Origin: Arthrobacter sp. 131MFCol6.1
GTDB lineage: Bacteria > Actinomycetota > Actinomycetes > Actinomycetales > Micrococcaceae
NCBI RefSeq assembly: GCF_000374925.1
Contig: NZ_KB895542.1
Location: forward strand, 62,001 to 126,000
Length of the DNA stretch: 64,000 nucleotides
Direction of reading: 5' to 3'
The notes beneath the pieces were generated by a model that was given only the letters and a program-made list of their open reading frames with translations, was not told the origin of the DNA and made no database searches. Position numbers and translations under genes: made by a program. Shown in pieces: positions 50,162 to 60,264 of this stretch; positions within the stretch are counted from its first letter, which is position 1, and the number at the start of each line of letters is the position of its first letter.

Positions 50162-51586
50162 TCAGGCCCGGCGTGCCCGCGCGAGGGCCTGGTACCAGTA
50201 GTACGAGTCTTTCGGCGTGCGCTTGAGGCTCGTGAAATCGACGTGCACCAGGCCGAAGCGCTGCGAGTAGCCGGCCGCCCATTCGAAGTTGTCCATCAGC
50301 GTCCAGACGTAGTAGCCGAGCAGCTCGACGTCGTGAGCCACGCCCCCGGGGGAAGTGGCCTCCACCGCCTGGCTGAGGTGCGCGGCGAGGTAGCTGATCC
50401 GCCCGGCGTCGGGGATGGGACCGGTGACGTGGTCCGGTTCGGGGAAGCTCGCCCCGCTCTCGGTGATGTAGAGCGGCGGCAGCGAGGCCCCGTACCGGTC
50501 CTTCAGCTCCCGGAGCAGGATCCCCAGGTGGTCCGGAGCGACCGGCCAGCCGAATCCCGTGCGTTCGTACTCCGGGAACGCGGCCATGTGGAACGGAACT
50601 TTGAGCATCGCCTCCGCGGTTGCCGAAGGGCTGTCGACGCCGCGCCCCGTGGCCACCTTGACGGGATAGTAATAGTTCAGGCCATAGAAATCCAGCGGCT
50701 GGTGGATCGTGGCCAGGTCCGCGTCGCTGATGCTCCGCATTGAACGGAACCACGGCCGGGCGATCAGCGGCAGCCGGGGAAAGCGGCCCAGGAGGATCGG
50801 GTCAGCGTAGAGCCGGTTCAGCACGAAGTCGAACACCCTGGCCAGCAGCCGGTCCGTTGGCGAACCGGAGGCAGGCCGGACGGGGGAATGCAGGTTCGTG
50901 ACGCCGACGGCGCCGGCGACACCCTCCGCGCGCAACGCCTGAACCGCCAGCCCGTGCCCCAGGAGCTGATGCCGCACCGACGGCAGGGCATCGAAGAGCA
51001 GGTCGCGGCCGGGCGCGTGGACGCCCAGGGCGTAGCCGTTCAGGGTAACCGAGGCGGGCTCGTTCAGCGTCACCCACTGAGCCACGCGGTCGCCGAACCG
51101 CTTGCCTGCGGCCGCGCTGTACTCGGCGAACCGCTCCGCCGTCGAACGGTCCATCCAGCCGCCCCGGTGCTCGAGGGGCAGCGGCGTATCCCAGTGGTAG
51201 AGGGTGGCCATGGGGGAGATGCCGGCGGCGAGGAGCCGGTCGATCAGGCGGTCGTAGAAGTCCAGGCCGGCCGCATTGAAGCGGCCGCTGCCCTCGGGCT
51301 GGACCCGCGGCCAGGAGATCGAGAAGCGATAGGAATCGATCCCGAGATCGCGCATCAGTTCGATGTCTTCCTCGGCGCGGTTATAGTGGTCGCAGGCGAC
51401 GGCGGGGGAGTGCCCGTGCAGGATGTTGCCGGGCTTTTCGGCAAAGGCGTCCCAGCCCGAGGGCCCGCGGCCGCCGGCGGCGAGGCTCCCCTCGATCTGG
51501 AAAGCCGCGGAGGAGACACCCAGGGTGAATCCCGGGCTCAGGCGCGCGGCGAGGGCCTGAACTGCCACAGAGTCCTGCACAGTCAT
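50162..51586 (-). CDS. GH1 family beta-glucosidase
   Basis: Glycoside hydrolase family 1 enzymes cleave beta-glucosides by retention. From the ATG at 51586 the product is 474 residues. It has the N-terminal signature FTLGVSSAAFQIEGSLAAGG, the acid/base glutamate in WVTLNEPASV and the nucleophile in LYITESGASF. YYVWTLMDNFEWAAGYSQRF is near the end. No signal peptide is seen, so it is cytoplasmic and likely acts on imported cellobiose or similar sugars. An ATG at 51601 is an alternative start. No transporter or LacI regulator adjoins it. Five GATTGCA motifs lie just upstream. Confidence 0.93.
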   Translation of the reverse strand: MTVQDSVAVQALAARLSPGFTLGVSSAAFQIEGSLAAGGRGPSGWDAFAEKPGNILHGHSPAVACDHYNRAEEDIELMRDLGIDSYRFSISWPRVQPEGSGRFNAAGLDFYDRLIDRLLAAGISPMATLYHWDTPLPLEHRGGWMDRSTAERFAEYSAAAGKRFGDRVAQWVTLNEPASVTLNGYALGVHAPGRDLLFDALPSVRHQLLGHGLAVQALRAEGVAGAVGVTNLHSPVRPASGSPTDRLLARVFDFVLNRLYADPILLGRFPRLPLIARPWFRSMRSISDADLATIHQPLDFYGLNYYYPVKVATGRGVDSPSATAEAMLKVPFHMAAFPEYERTGFGWPVAPDHLGILLRELKDRYGASLPPLYITESGASFPEPDHVTGPIPDAGRISYLAAHLSQAVEATSPGGVAHDVELLGYYVWTLMDNFEWAAGYSQRFGLVHVDFTSLKRTPKDSYYWYQALARARRA

Positions 51587-51636
51587 GCCCCCATCATCCA
51601 TTCGACGGCGATTCAGGACAATGGCCCTCCGGCAGG

Positions 51637-51700
51637 GATTGCACCTGCAGTGATTGCACTACGGCGATTGCAGTGCAGTGATTGCACTACTGCGATTGCA
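51637..51700. promoter_or_regulatory. Array of five GATTGCA motifs upstream of the beta-glucosidase gene
   Basis: GATTGCA starts at 51637, 51652, 51666, 51680 and 51694, all in the same orientation, at 15 then 14-base spacing. On the minus strand each reads TGCAATC. The array lies 51-114 bases upstream of the gene's ATG, where a regulator would bind. It partly reflects a tandem 28-bp duplication, but the first motif lies outside it. Confidence 0.55.
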
Positions 51701-51701
51701 T
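51646..51701. repeat. Tandem 28-bp duplication upstream of the beta-glucosidase gene
   Basis: Copies at 51646-51673 and 51674-51701 begin TGCAGTGATTGCACTAC and differ at two positions. Each contains the inverted pair AGTG-ATTG-CACT. Confidence 0.85.
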
Positions 51702-52051
51702 TGCTGCAGCGGGCTGATTCGCTTCTGCCCGAATATTCCGGCATACTAGATGAGTTGTTCAAGCGCTCTTTCGCGTCCCGATCCGGATAATGCCGGGTGC
51801 CAGGGTCCAAGTGAGAGACCAAACATAACCCACTCCCCATGGAATTGCGGACGCGTACGTGTGAAAACATGCGACACGCCCGACCGCGGGGGTCGGTTGC
51901 GTCGGCAGGTTGAGGAACCCGGATCCTTCCGGATTCAGCTTGTGCGGCGGGTGGTAGTTACGACTTCAAATGCTTCGGCAGCCATACAACTAGTAAGTGA
52001 ACAGGGCAGCCCTAATCAGGGGAAGCACAGACTGAAAGAGAGTCAGGCGAC
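51702..52051 (+). other. S10 operon upstream region, no gene
   Basis: About 350 bases between the beta-glucosidase repeats and rpsJ hold no supported gene. They must contain the S10 operon promoter and leader. GATTCA-17-TAGTTA (-10 at 51955-51960) is one possible promoter but is weak. CCGACC and GGTCGG at about 51880-51895 can form a hairpin in the leader. Confidence 0.4.
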
Positions 52052-52360
52052 ATGGCGGGACAAAAAATCCGCATCCGGCTGAAGTCATATGACCACGAGG
52101 TCATTGACGTTTCAGCACGGAAGATCGTTGAGACGGTCACGCGCGCAGGCGCAACTGTAGTTGGCCCCGTGCCGCTGCCGACGGAGAAGAACGTTTACTG
52201 CGTTATCCGCTCTCCGCACAAGTACAAGGACAGCCGCGAGCACTTTGAAATGCGCACGCACAAGCGTCTTATCGACATCATCGATCCCACGCCCAAGGCT
52301 GTTGATTCGCTCATGCGTCTCGACCTGCCGGCCGACGTGAACATCGAAATCAAGCTGTAG
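52052..52360 (+). CDS. rpsJ: Ribosomal protein S10
   Basis: S10 is a 30S head protein and also the NusE transcription antitermination partner. The 102-residue product has [40 protein letters not shown] and the loop [15 protein letters not shown]. It is the first gene of the S10 operon; rplC starts 17 bases after its stop. Confidence 0.98.
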
Positions 52361-52377
52361 GGAGGTGCTGAGAGACT

Positions 52378-53028
52378 ATGACCGCAACCCGTAACGTAAA
52401 GGGCCTGCTGGGCACGAAGCTCGGCATGACCCAGGTCTGGGACGAGAACAACAAGCTCATCCCCGTCACTGTGGTCCAGGCTGACTCGAACGTCATCACG
52501 CAGCTGCGCAATGCAGAAACTGATGGCTATGTCGCCGTTCAGATCGGCTACGGCCAGATCGATCCCCGCAAGGTCACCAAGCCGCTGGCTGGTCACTTTG
52601 AAAAGGCAGGCGTCACGCCTCGCCGCCACGTCGTAGAACTGCGCACTGCAGATGCTGACTCTTACGAGCTGGGCCAGGAGCTCTCCGTAGAGCTCTTCGA
52701 AGCCGGCCAGAAGATCGACGTCGTTGGCACCACCAAGGGTAAGGGCTTCGCCGGTGTTATGAAGCGTCACGGCTTCCACGGCGTTGGAGCTTCCCACGGT
52801 GCCCACAAGAACCACCGTAAGCCCGGTTCAATCGGTGGCGCATCCACCCCGAGCCGCGTCTTCAAGGGCATGAAAATGGCCGGCCGCATGGGCGCCGTTC
52901 GTCACACCACGCTGAACCTCACGGTCCACGCGGTTGACGTCGAGAAGTCGCTGCTCCTGATCAAGGGCGCCGTCCCCGGCGCCCGCGGCCAGGTCGTACT
53001 CGTACGCACCGCCGTGAAGGGAGCCTAG
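52378..53028 (+). CDS. rplC: Ribosomal protein L3
   Basis: L3 reaches into the peptidyl-transferase centre. The 216-residue product has [20 protein letters not shown] and the signature [20 protein letters not shown], with [19 protein letters not shown] in its loop. GGAGG precedes the ATG. rplD starts 4 bases after the stop. Confidence 0.98.
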   Translation: MTATRNVKGLLGTKLGMTQVWDENNKLIPVTVVQADSNVITQLRNAETDGYVAVQIGYGQIDPRKVTKPLAGHFEKAGVTPRRHVVELRTADADSYELGQELSVELFEAGQKIDVVGTTKGKGFAGVMKRHGFHGVGASHGAHKNHRKPGSIGGASTPSRVFKGMKMAGRMGAVRHTTLNLTVHAVDVEKSLLLIKGAVPGARGQVVLVRTAVKGA

Positions 53029-53032
53029 TTCA

Positions 53033-53653
53033 ATGACTAGCACTGTCAAGGTTGACCTGCCTGCAGAGATCTTCGACGTACAGACCAACGTGCCGCTGCT
53101 GCACCAGGTCGTCGTTGCCCAGCTCGCTGCTGCTCGCCAGGGTACCCACAAGACCAAGACCCGCGCCGAGGTTTCCGGTGCAGGTCGCAAGCCGTTCAAG
53201 CAGAAGGGCACCGGCCGCGCCCGTCAGGGTTCCATCCGTGCTCCTCACATGACCGGTGGTGGCGTTGTCCACGGCCCCACGCCGCGTGACTACAGCCAGC
53301 GCACCCCCAAGAAGATGATTGCTGCTGCACTGCGCGGCGCACTCTCGGACCGCGCCCGCAACGGCCGCGTCCACGTCGTTGCTGACCTGGTTGCCGGCTC
53401 CAAGCCGTCCTCCAAGGAAGCACTGGCAACCCTGCGCGGAGTTTCCGAGCGCAAGAACCTGCTCGTTGTCATTGAGCGCGCCAACGATGTTGCTGCACTG
53501 TCCGTGCGCAACCTCGAGGAAGTTCACGTTCTGTACGCAGACCAGTTGAACACCTACGACGTTCTCGTTTCCGACGACGTAGTCTTCACCAAGGCTGCCT
53601 ACGAAGCATTCGTTGCTGACAAGGCTGCAAAGAACGAGGAGGATGCCAAGTGA
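53033..53653 (+). CDS. rplD: Ribosomal protein L4
   Basis: L4 lines the exit tunnel and, in E. coli, represses the S10 operon. The 206-residue product has the tunnel loop segment [20 protein letters not shown] and [34 protein letters not shown] follows. Its last four bases overlap the rplW start (GTGA). Confidence 0.97.
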   Translation: MTSTVKVDLPAEIFDVQTNVPLLHQVVVAQLAAARQGTHKTKTRAEVSGAGRKPFKQKGTGRARQGSIRAPHMTGGGVVHGPTPRDYSQRTPKKMIAAALRGALSDRARNGRVHVVADLVAGSKPSSKEALATLRGVSERKNLLVVIERANDVAALSVRNLEEVHVLYADQLNTYDVLVSDDVVFTKAAYEAFVADKAAKNEEDAK

Positions 53654-53955
53654 GTGCAGCCACCATCAAAGACCCGCGCGACGTCGTGCTTGCACCCGTC
53701 GTCTCGGAAAAGAGCTACGGCCTGATCGATGAGGGCAAGTACACCTTCCTGGTGGACCCCCGCTCGAACAAGACCGAGATCAAGCTGGCCGTGGAGAAGA
53801 TTTTCTCCGTCAAGGTCGAATCGATCAACACCATCAACCGTGCCGGTAAGCGCAAGCGCACCAAATTCGGCTGGGGTACCCGCAAGAACACCAAGCGTGC
53901 CATTGTGAGCCTCAAAGAAGGCACTATCGACATCTTCGGCGGTCCGCTTTCATAG
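53650..53955 (+). CDS. rplW: Ribosomal protein L23
   Basis: L23 sits at the tunnel exit and docks trigger factor and SRP. The 101-residue product has [40 protein letters not shown] and [20 protein letters not shown]. The GTG start overlaps the rplD stop, so the two are translationally coupled. Confidence 0.97.
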   Translation: MSAATIKDPRDVVLAPVVSEKSYGLIDEGKYTFLVDPRSNKTEIKLAVEKIFSVKVESINTINRAGKRKRTKFGWGTRKNTKRAIVSLKEGTIDIFGGPLS

Positions 53956-53984
53956 CGGAGACCACTTTAACGAGGAAATAAATT

Positions 53985-54824
53985 ATGGGAATCCGTAAAT
54001 ACAAGCCGACTACCCCGGGCCGTCGTGGCTCGAGCGTAGCGGACTTCACTGAAATCACGCGGTCGACGCCGGAAAAGTCGTTGGTACGTCCCCTCCCGAA
54101 AAAGGGTGGCCGTAACAACTCCGGTAAGATCACGACCCGTCACAAGGGTGGTGGACACAAGCGCCAGTACCGTCTGATCGACTTCCGTCGCCACGACAAG
54201 GACGGCGTCAACGCCCGCGTTGCCGAAATCGAGTACGACCCGAACCGCACGGCTCGGATCGCCCTCCTGCACTACGTTGATGGCACCAAGCGTTACATCA
54301 TCGCCCCGAACAAGCTGTCCCAGGGCGACTTCGTAGAGGCCGGCGCCGACGCTGACATCAAGCCCGGCAACAACCTTCCGCTGCGCAACATCCCGGTCGG
54401 TACCGTAATCCACGCAGTCGAACTGCGTCCGGGTGGCGGCGCCAAGATGGGCCGCTCCGCCGGCGCATCGATCCAGCTCGTTGCTAAGGAAGGCCGTTTC
54501 GCCCAGCTGCGTCTGCCTTCCGGCGAAATCCGCAACGTTGACGTGCGCTGCCGCGCAACCGTCGGCGAGGTCGGCAACGCCGAGCAGTCGAACATCAACT
54601 GGGGCAAGGCCGGCCGTATGCGGTGGAAGGGCGTTCGCCCGACCGTCCGTGGTGTCGCCATGAACCCGGTTGACCACCCCCACGGTGGTGGCGAGGGTAA
54701 GACGTCCGGTGGACGTCACCCCGTCAACCCGAACGGTAAGCGCGAAGGCCGCACCCGCCGTCCCAACAAAGAGAGCGACAAGCTTATTGTTCGTCGCCGT
54801 CGTACTGGCAAGAACAAGCGATAG
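53985..54824 (+). CDS. rplB: Ribosomal protein L2
   Basis: L2 bridges the subunits and is close to the peptidyl-transferase centre. The 279-residue product has [40 protein letters not shown] and the universally conserved [20 protein letters not shown]. Length is typical. GAGGAAA lies upstream of the ATG. Confidence 0.98.
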   Translation: MGIRKYKPTTPGRRGSSVADFTEITRSTPEKSLVRPLPKKGGRNNSGKITTRHKGGGHKRQYRLIDFRRHDKDGVNARVAEIEYDPNRTARIALLHYVDGTKRYIIAPNKLSQGDFVEAGADADIKPGNNLPLRNIPVGTVIHAVELRPGGGAKMGRSAGASIQLVAKEGRFAQLRLPSGEIRNVDVRCRATVGEVGNAEQSNINWGKAGRMRWKGVRPTVRGVAMNPVDHPHGGGEGKTSGGRHPVNPNGKREGRTRRPNKESDKLIVRRRRTGKNKR

Positions 54825-54836
54825 GAGCCTGGACAC

Positions 54837-55118
54837 ATGCCACGCAGCCTGAAAAAAGGTCCTTTCGTTGACCAGCACCTCTTTGTAAAGGTAGCCAGGG
54901 AAAACGAAAAGGGCACCAAGAACGTCATCAAGACCTGGTCCCGCCGTTCGATGATCGTCCCCGACATGCTCGGCCACACGATCGCCGTACACGACGGACG
55001 CAAGCACATCCCCGTGTTTGTCACTGAGTCGATGGTCGGGCACAAGCTCGGCGAATTCGCTCCCACGCGGACATTCCGCGGCCATGTCAAGGACGACCGT
55101 AAGGGCAAGCGCCGCTAG
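54837..55118 (+). CDS. rpsS: Ribosomal protein S19
   Basis: S19 is in the 30S head next to S13. The 93-residue product begins [18 protein letters not shown]. It has [20 protein letters not shown] and [20 protein letters not shown]. It follows rplB by 12 bases, with TAGGAG overlapping the rplB stop as its ribosome-binding site. Confidence 0.98.
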   Translation: MPRSLKKGPFVDQHLFVKVARENEKGTKNVIKTWSRRSMIVPDMLGHTIAVHDGRKHIPVFVTESMVGHKLGEFAPTRTFRGHVKDDRKGKRR

Positions 55119-55156
55119 GCGCCTGCACTTACGTCAAAGACGAGAGAAGGAAAGCA

Positions 55157-55522
55157 ATGGAAGCCAAGGCAATTGCGCGTCACATCCGCGTAACGCCTAT
55201 GAAGGCCCGGCGCGTCGTCAACCTTGTTCGTGGTAAGCAAGCGAATGAGGCTCTGGCAATTCTGAAGTTTGCCCCCCAGGCAGCTTCGGAGCCGGTATTC
55301 AAGGTAGTTCAGTCGGCAATCTCCAACGCCCGGGTCCTCGCGGACCGCGACGGCGTGGCGTTTGACGAAGGTGACCTCATCATCAGCGAAGCGTTTGTTG
55401 ATGAAGGCCCGACCATGAAGCGGTTCCAGCCGCGAGCCCAGGGTCGTGCATTTCAGATCAAGAAGCGCACGAGCCACATCACCGTGGTAGTCGCTACCCC
55501 GGAGAAAGAGGAGGCTCGCTAA
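55157..55522 (+). CDS. rplV: Ribosomal protein L22
   Basis: L22 lines the nascent-peptide tunnel. The 121-residue product has [34 protein letters not shown] and [20 protein letters not shown]. The last is the beta-hairpin region where macrolide-resistance changes map. The stop abuts the rpsC GTG directly. Confidence 0.98.
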   Translation: MEAKAIARHIRVTPMKARRVVNLVRGKQANEALAILKFAPQAASEPVFKVVQSAISNARVLADRDGVAFDEGDLIISEAFVDEGPTMKRFQPRAQGRAFQIKKRTSHITVVVATPEKEEAR

Positions 55523-56356
55523 GTGGGACAGAAAGTTAACCCGCACGGGTTCCGACTCGGCATCACCACCGATCACGTATCGCACTGGTTTGCTGACAGC
55601 ACCAAGGCCGGCCAGCGGTACAAGGACTTCGTTCGCGAAGACATCCGTATCCGCCAGCTCATGTCCACGGGCATGGAGCGCGCCGGTATCGCCAAGGTCG
55701 AAATCGAGCGCACCCGCGACCGTGTCCGTGTGGATATCCACACGGCACGTCCGGGCATCGTCATCGGCCGCCGCGGCGCTGAAGCAGACCGCATCCGCGG
55801 CGAGCTTGAGAAGCTCACGGGCAAGCAGGTACAGCTGAACATCCTCGAGGTCAAGAACCCCGAGATGGAAGCCCAGCTTGTTGCCCAGGGCGTTGCTGAG
55901 CAGCTGACTTCCCGCGTGGCTTTCCGCCGTGCGATGAAGAAGGCCATGCAGTCCGCACAGCGTGCCGGTGCCAAGGGCATCCGGATCGCTTGCTCGGGTC
56001 GACTGGGCGGCGCAGAAATGTCCCGCTCGGAGTTCTACCGCGAAGGCCGTGTGCCCCTGCACACCCTGCGTGCGAACATCGACTACGGCTTCTACGAGGC
56101 CAAGACCACCTTCGGCCGCATCGGCGTGAAGGTCTGGATCTACAAGGGCGACGTCACTGCCAAGGAACTGGCTCAGCAGGCAGCTGCTGCTCCGTCCCGT
56201 GGCCGTGCCGGCGACCGCCCGGGCCGCCCGGGTGGCGCCGACCGTGGTGACCGCCGCCGTCGTCCCGACCGCCCCGCAGCTGAGGCAGCACCTGCCGCCG
56301 AAGCTCCGGCTGTCGAAGCAGCAGCTGCACCGGCAGTAGAAGGAGGACAGGCTTAA
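55523..56356 (+). CDS. rpsC: Ribosomal protein S3
   Basis: S3 is at the mRNA entry site. The 277-residue product has [20 protein letters not shown] and the KH domain with [40 protein letters not shown] follows. The last 60 residues are an Arg/Asp/Pro then Ala/Glu-rich tail, longer than in E. coli (233 residues). The GTG start directly follows the rplV stop, and the stop abuts rplP. Confidence 0.98.
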   Translation: MGQKVNPHGFRLGITTDHVSHWFADSTKAGQRYKDFVREDIRIRQLMSTGMERAGIAKVEIERTRDRVRVDIHTARPGIVIGRRGAEADRIRGELEKLTGKQVQLNILEVKNPEMEAQLVAQGVAEQLTSRVAFRRAMKKAMQSAQRAGAKGIRIACSGRLGGAEMSRSEFYREGRVPLHTLRANIDYGFYEAKTTFGRIGVKVWIYKGDVTAKELAQQAAAAPSRGRAGDRPGRPGGADRGDRRRRPDRPAAEAAPAAEAPAVEAAAAPAVEGGQA

Positions 56357-56773
56357 ATGCTTATCCCACGTCGAGTCAAGCACCGTAAGCAGCACCACCC
56401 GGGTCGTTCCGGCGCTGCTACGGGCGGCACCCAGGTCTCCTTCGGTGAGTGGGGCATCCAGGCGCTGAGCCCGGCCTACGTCACGAACCGTCAGATCGAA
56501 TCTGCCCGTATCGCGATGACCCGCCACATCAAGCGTGGCGGAAAGGTCTGGATCAACATTTACCCGGACCGTCCGCTGACGAAGAAGCCGGCCGAAACCC
56601 GCATGGGTTCCGGTAAGGGTTCTCCGGAATGGTGGGTCTCAAACGTCAAGCCGGGCCGGGTTCTCTTCGAACTCTCCGGTGTCAGTGAAGAGGTAGCTCG
56701 CGAGGCCCTGCGCCTGGCAATCCACAAGCTGCCGTTGAAGGCACGCATTGTGCGTCGCGAAGGTGGTGAGTAG
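56357..56773 (+). CDS. rplP: Ribosomal protein L16
   Basis: L16 helps position tRNA in the A-site. The 138-residue product begins [20 protein letters not shown]. It has [40 protein letters not shown] and [18 protein letters not shown]. Its ATG follows the rpsC stop with no gap. Confidence 0.98.
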   Translation: MLIPRRVKHRKQHHPGRSGAATGGTQVSFGEWGIQALSPAYVTNRQIESARIAMTRHIKRGGKVWINIYPDRPLTKKPAETRMGSGKGSPEWWVSNVKPGRVLFELSGVSEEVAREALRLAIHKLPLKARIVRREGGE

Positions 56774-56775
56774 AA

Positions 56776-57105
56776 ATGGCAGTAGGATCCAAGGAACTTG
56801 CATCCGCACAGCTGGACGGTTTCGACAACGAGCGTCTCGTTGAAGAACTCCGCAAGGCCAAGGAAGAGCTGTTCAACCTGCGTTTCCAGTCCGCCACCGG
56901 TCAGCTGGAGAACCACGGTCGTCTGCGCGCGGTAAAGAAGGACATCGCCCGCATCTACACCGTTCTCCGTGAGCGCGAGCTCGGCATTCGTGCCGAGGTT
57001 GCCGCACCGGTTGTGGAAGCCAAGGAAGAGAAGAAGTCCAAGAAGGCTGCAACCAAGAAGGCCGAAAAGGCTGAAACGGTTGAATCCGAGGAGGATGCCA
57101 AGTGA
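56776..57105 (+). CDS. rpmC: Ribosomal protein L29 with an extended C-terminus
   Basis: L29 sits at the tunnel exit beside L23. The core has [40 protein letters not shown] and [19 protein letters not shown]. The product is 109 residues, against about 63-80 in most bacteria. The extra 35 residues form a Lys/Glu/Ala tail ([18 protein letters not shown]) that is probably disordered. It overlaps rpsQ by four bases. Confidence 0.97.
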   Translation: MAVGSKELASAQLDGFDNERLVEELRKAKEELFNLRFQSATGQLENHGRLRAVKKDIARIYTVLRERELGIRAEVAAPVVEAKEEKKSKKAATKKAEKAETVESEEDAK

Positions 57106-57410
57106 GTGAAAAGGACGAGAACGTGACGGAAACTGTTTCCGACGCAGCCAAGGCTGACGAGCGCGGTTACCGTAAGACGAAGCGCGGCTACGTCGTCTCG
57201 GACAAGATGGAAAAGACCATCACTGTCCAGGTCGAAGACCGCGTGAAGCACGCCCTCTACGGCAAGGTCATCCGCCGCAACGCCAAGATCAAGGCTCACG
57301 ACGAAGAGAACAGCGCCGGCATCGGCGACCTCGTGCTCCTCGCCGAGACCCGCCCGCTCTCCGCTACCAAGCGGTGGCGTCTGGTCGAGATCCTCGAGAA
57401 GGCCAAGTAA
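57102..57410 (+). CDS. rpsQ: Ribosomal protein S17
   Basis: S17 binds 16S rRNA early in 30S assembly. The 102-residue product has a roughly 18-residue acidic N-terminal extension. The conserved core is [36 protein letters not shown] and [20 protein letters not shown]. The GTG at 57102 overlaps the rpmC stop. A GTG at 57123 is an alternative. It is the last gene of the S10 unit before a 489-base gap. Confidence 0.97.
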   Translation: MSEKDENVTETVSDAAKADERGYRKTKRGYVVSDKMEKTITVQVEDRVKHALYGKVIRRNAKIKAHDEENSAGIGDLVLLAETRPLSATKRWRLVEILEKAK

Positions 57411-57440
57411 CACCTGCACCTGGTGCCTGGTGATACAGCA

Positions 57441-57476
57441 GAAGCCCTCGTTCCCCTTTGGGGGAGCGGGGGCTTC
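57441..57476 (+). terminator. Hairpin at the end of the S10 operon
   Basis: GAAGCCCTCGTTCCCC (57441-57456) pairs with GGGGAGCGGGGGCTTC (57461-57476), with two G-T pairs and the loop TTTG. No T-run follows. It probably ends or weakens S10 transcription before rplN. Confidence 0.65.
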
Positions 57477-57899
57477 CGCGTTGCCGGCAGCAGCCGCAGC
57501 CGGCCGCCTGCGCCCCGGCCGCAGCCGTTTGCGGGGCGCGTCACGCGGAGCAGCCTTTGGGAGGCTTACGACGGCGGCGGCTGTTGCGCGGGCCGAGGGT
57601 GTGCAGGCGCCATGGCTGTGATATGGGGATACGCCCAAAACGTGCTAAGATTTTGAGTTTGTATGGCGCCTTTTGCGCGCCGTCATCAACCTCGTAAACA
57701 ATCGTGCCACGGCATAGTGCCCCCTTGCGCCCCGACTCGTCGGGAACCGCCTGGGAAGCAAATGTTTTTGGCACGGGCGTTTAGGCCTGGTCTGGCAAAA
57801 TCCAGGCAGGTCAAGAGACACCCCGATCAACCGTTCCGCAAGGCTCATTCCGTAGGAAGATTTTCGGTCTGAGAACCAGCGCGACGCAAGGAGTAAATA
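57477..57899 (+). promoter_or_regulatory. spc operon upstream region with a likely rplN promoter
   Basis: This stretch of about 420 bases has no supported gene. Base composition becomes A/T-richer around 57620-57665, where GTGCTAAGATTTTG contains TAAGAT (57646-57651), a possible -10 without a good -35. AAGGAG just before the rplN GTG is its ribosome-binding site. A dedicated spc promoter here is likely but not pinned down. Confidence 0.4.
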
Positions 57900-58268
57900 G
57901 TGATTCAGCAGGAGTCGCGACTCAAGGTCGCCGACAACACGGGTGCTAAGGAAATCCTTACCATTCGCGTTCTCGGTGGATCTGGCCGTCGCTACGCAGG
58001 CATTGGCGACGTAATCGTCGCTACCGTCAAGGACGCAATTCCGGGCGGCAACGTAAAGAAGGGCGACGTCGTCAAGGCTGTCATCGTCCGTACCAAGAAG
58101 GAACGCCGCCGTGCGGATGGTTCCTACATCAAGTTTGACGAGAACGCAGCCGTCATCCTGAAGAACGACGGTGACCCCCGCGGTACCCGTATCTTCGGAC
58201 CGGTTGGTCGTGAACTTCGCGACAAGAAGTTCATGAAGATCGTTTCTCTGGCTCCGGAGGTGCTCTAG
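57900..58268 (+). CDS. rplN: Ribosomal protein L14
   Basis: L14 forms an intersubunit bridge. The 122-residue product begins [20 protein letters not shown]. It has [20 protein letters not shown] and [20 protein letters not shown] near the end. It is the first gene of the spc operon, with a GTG start and rplX 3 bases after the stop. Confidence 0.98.
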   Translation: MIQQESRLKVADNTGAKEILTIRVLGGSGRRYAGIGDVIVATVKDAIPGGNVKKGDVVKAVIVRTKKERRRADGSYIKFDENAAVILKNDGDPRGTRIFGPVGRELRDKKFMKIVSLAPEVL

Positions 58269-58271
58269 TCC

Positions 58272-58631
58272 ATGGCTAAGATCAAAAAGGGTGACCTCGT
58301 TCAGGTCATCACTGGCGCCAAGGCTGAGCGCGGCGGCGACAAGGGTAAGCAGGGCAAGGTTCTGCGCGTTTACCCGGAGACCAACCGCGTGTTGGTTGAA
58401 GGCATTAACCGCGTAACCAAGCACACCAAGGTCGGTCAGTCGCAGCGCGGCACCAAGACCGGTGGCATCGAGGTCGTCGAGGCTTCGATCCACATCTCCA
58501 ACGTGGCTCTGGTTGACCCGTCCACCAAGAAGCCCACCCGCGTCGGTTTCCGCACCGAGACCGTTGAGCGCGATGGCGTGAAGCGTGAAGTGCGCGTCCG
58601 CGTGGCCAAGAGCTCAGGGAAGGACATCTAA
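58272..58631 (+). CDS. rplX: Ribosomal protein L24
   Basis: L24 is an assembly initiator of the 50S subunit. The 119-residue product has the KOW motif [20 protein letters not shown] and [20 protein letters not shown], then [20 protein letters not shown]. Its last base is shared with the first base of rplE (TAATG). Confidence 0.97.
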   Translation: MAKIKKGDLVQVITGAKAERGGDKGKQGKVLRVYPETNRVLVEGINRVTKHTKVGQSQRGTKTGGIEVVEASIHISNVALVDPSTKKPTRVGFRTETVERDGVKREVRVRVAKSSGKDI

Positions 58632-59212
58632 TGACTGAGACTCTCGAGACTCCGGCAAGCAAGATCGTTCCTCGTCTGAAGACCAAGTACGCCGATTCCA
58701 TCAAGAACACGCTGACTGAGGAATTCAAGTACCAGAACGTCAACCAGGTTCCCCGCCTGGTGAAGGTCGTTGTGAACATGGGTGTTGGAGATGCCGCCAA
58801 GGACTCCAAGCTGATCGACGGCGCTGTCCGCGATCTGACCCTGATCACCGGCCAGAAGCCGCAGGTAACCAAGGCCCGCAAGTCGATCGCACAGTTCAAG
58901 CTGCGCGAAGGCATGCCGATCGGTGCACACGCAACTCTGCGTGGGGACCGCATGTGGGAATTCCTGGACCGTCTGGTCACGCTGGCCCTGCCGCGTATCC
59001 GCGACTTCCGTGGCCTCAGCGGCAAGCAGTTCGATGGCAACGGCAACTACACCTTCGGTCTGACCGAGCAGGTTATGTTCCACGAGATCGACCAGGATTC
59101 CATTGACCGCGTTCGCGGTATGGACATCACCGTCGTGACCACTGCCAAGACCGACGACGAAGGCCGCGCGCTGCTGAAGGCGCTTGGCTTCCCGTTCAAG
59201 ACCGAAGACTAA
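58631..59212 (+). CDS. rplE: Ribosomal protein L5
   Basis: L5 binds 5S rRNA. The 193-residue product has [20 protein letters not shown] and [20 protein letters not shown], followed by [40 protein letters not shown] comes later. Its start overlaps the rplX stop by one base. In most bacteria rpsN follows here, but the next 96 bases contain no S14 gene. Confidence 0.98.
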   Translation: MTETLETPASKIVPRLKTKYADSIKNTLTEEFKYQNVNQVPRLVKVVVNMGVGDAAKDSKLIDGAVRDLTLITGQKPQVTKARKSIAQFKLREGMPIGAHATLRGDRMWEFLDRLVTLALPRIRDFRGLSGKQFDGNGNYTFGLTEQVMFHEIDQDSIDRVRGMDITVVTTAKTDDEGRALLKALGFPFKTED

Positions 59213-59308
59213 TCTAGCTACGTAAAAGGTCCGCCCGCGCTCTATTCCGAATTCTGTTCGGGACAATCGGCACGGCGGAAACCGTTATGAGGAAGGGCAA
59301 GAGCCCAC

Positions 59309-59707
59309 ATGACAATGACAGATCCCGTCGCAGACATGCTTACGCGTCTGCGCAACGCTAACTCGGCATACCACGACTCCGTGACCATGCCGTACAGCAA
59401 GCTCAAGGCACGCGTTGCCGACATCCTGAAGGCTGAAGGTTACATCGCCTCCTGGAAAGAAGAAGACGCTGAGGTTGGCAAGAAGCTGACCCTCGAGCTC
59501 AAGTTCGGTCCGAACCGCGAGCGTTCAATCGCTGGCGTTCGTCGTATTTCCAAGCCGGGACTGCGCGTTTACGCAAAGTCCACCAACCTGCCGCACGTGC
59601 TCGGTGGCCTGGGTGTCGCAATCCTGTCCACCTCTTCCGGCCTCTTGACTGACAAGCAGGCCGGCAAGAAGGGCGTGGGCGGCGAAGTCCTCGCTTACGT
59701 CTGGTAA
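59309..59707 (+). CDS. rpsH: Ribosomal protein S8
   Basis: S8 binds 16S rRNA and, in E. coli, regulates the spc operon. The 132-residue product has [20 protein letters not shown] and [40 protein letters not shown] is the C-terminal signature. Two ATG codons six bases apart could start it. It follows rplE after a 96-base gap. Confidence 0.98.
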   Translation: MTMTDPVADMLTRLRNANSAYHDSVTMPYSKLKARVADILKAEGYIASWKEEDAEVGKKLTLELKFGPNRERSIAGVRRISKPGLRVYAKSTNLPHVLGGLGVAILSTSSGLLTDKQAGKKGVGGEVLAYVW

Positions 59708-59725
59708 CGGGAAAGGAAGAGAATA

Positions 59726-60262
59726 ATGTCACGTATTGGACGTCTCCCCATCACCGTTCCTGCCGGCGTTGAGGTCAAGGTTGACGGCTCTGTCGTCAGC
59801 GTCAAGGGTTCCAAAGGCGAGCTGAGCCACACTGTGGCCAGCCCGATCGAGGTTTCCCTGGAAGATGGCACCCTGACTGTCGCCCGCCCGAACGACGAGC
59901 GCGCCTCACGTTCGCTGCACGGCCTGACCCGCACCCTGATCGCCAACATGATCCAGGGTGTCACCGCAGGCTACGAGAAGAAGCTTGAGATTGTCGGTAC
60001 CGGTTACCGCGTCCAGGCCAAGGGTTCTGACCTTGAGTTCGCTCTGGGCTACAGCCACCCGGTTAACGTCTCGGCACCGAACGGCATCACCTTTGCAGTT
60101 GAGACCCCGACCAAGCTCTCTGTTTCAGGTATCTCCAAGCAGCAGGTCGGCGAGGTTGCTGCCAACATTCGCAAGCTGCGGAAGCCGGACCCCTACAAGG
60201 GCAAGGGCATCCGTTACGCAGGCGAAGTCATCCGCCGCAAGGTCGGAAAGGCTGGTAAGTAA
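59726..60262 (+). CDS. rplF: Ribosomal protein L6
   Basis: L6 is near the factor-binding site. The 178-residue product begins [20 protein letters not shown]. It has [34 protein letters not shown] and the signature [20 protein letters not shown]. rplR follows after 2 bases. Confidence 0.98.
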   Translation: MSRIGRLPITVPAGVEVKVDGSVVSVKGSKGELSHTVASPIEVSLEDGTLTVARPNDERASRSLHGLTRTLIANMIQGVTAGYEKKLEIVGTGYRVQAKGSDLEFALGYSHPVNVSAPNGITFAVETPTKLSVSGISKQQVGEVAANIRKLRKPDPYKGKGIRYAGEVIRRKVGKAGK

Positions 60263-60264
60263 CC

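Noticed and set aside
51646..51701. CRISPR array
   Set aside because: Only two 28-bp copies lie directly adjacent with no spacers, and there are no cas genes.
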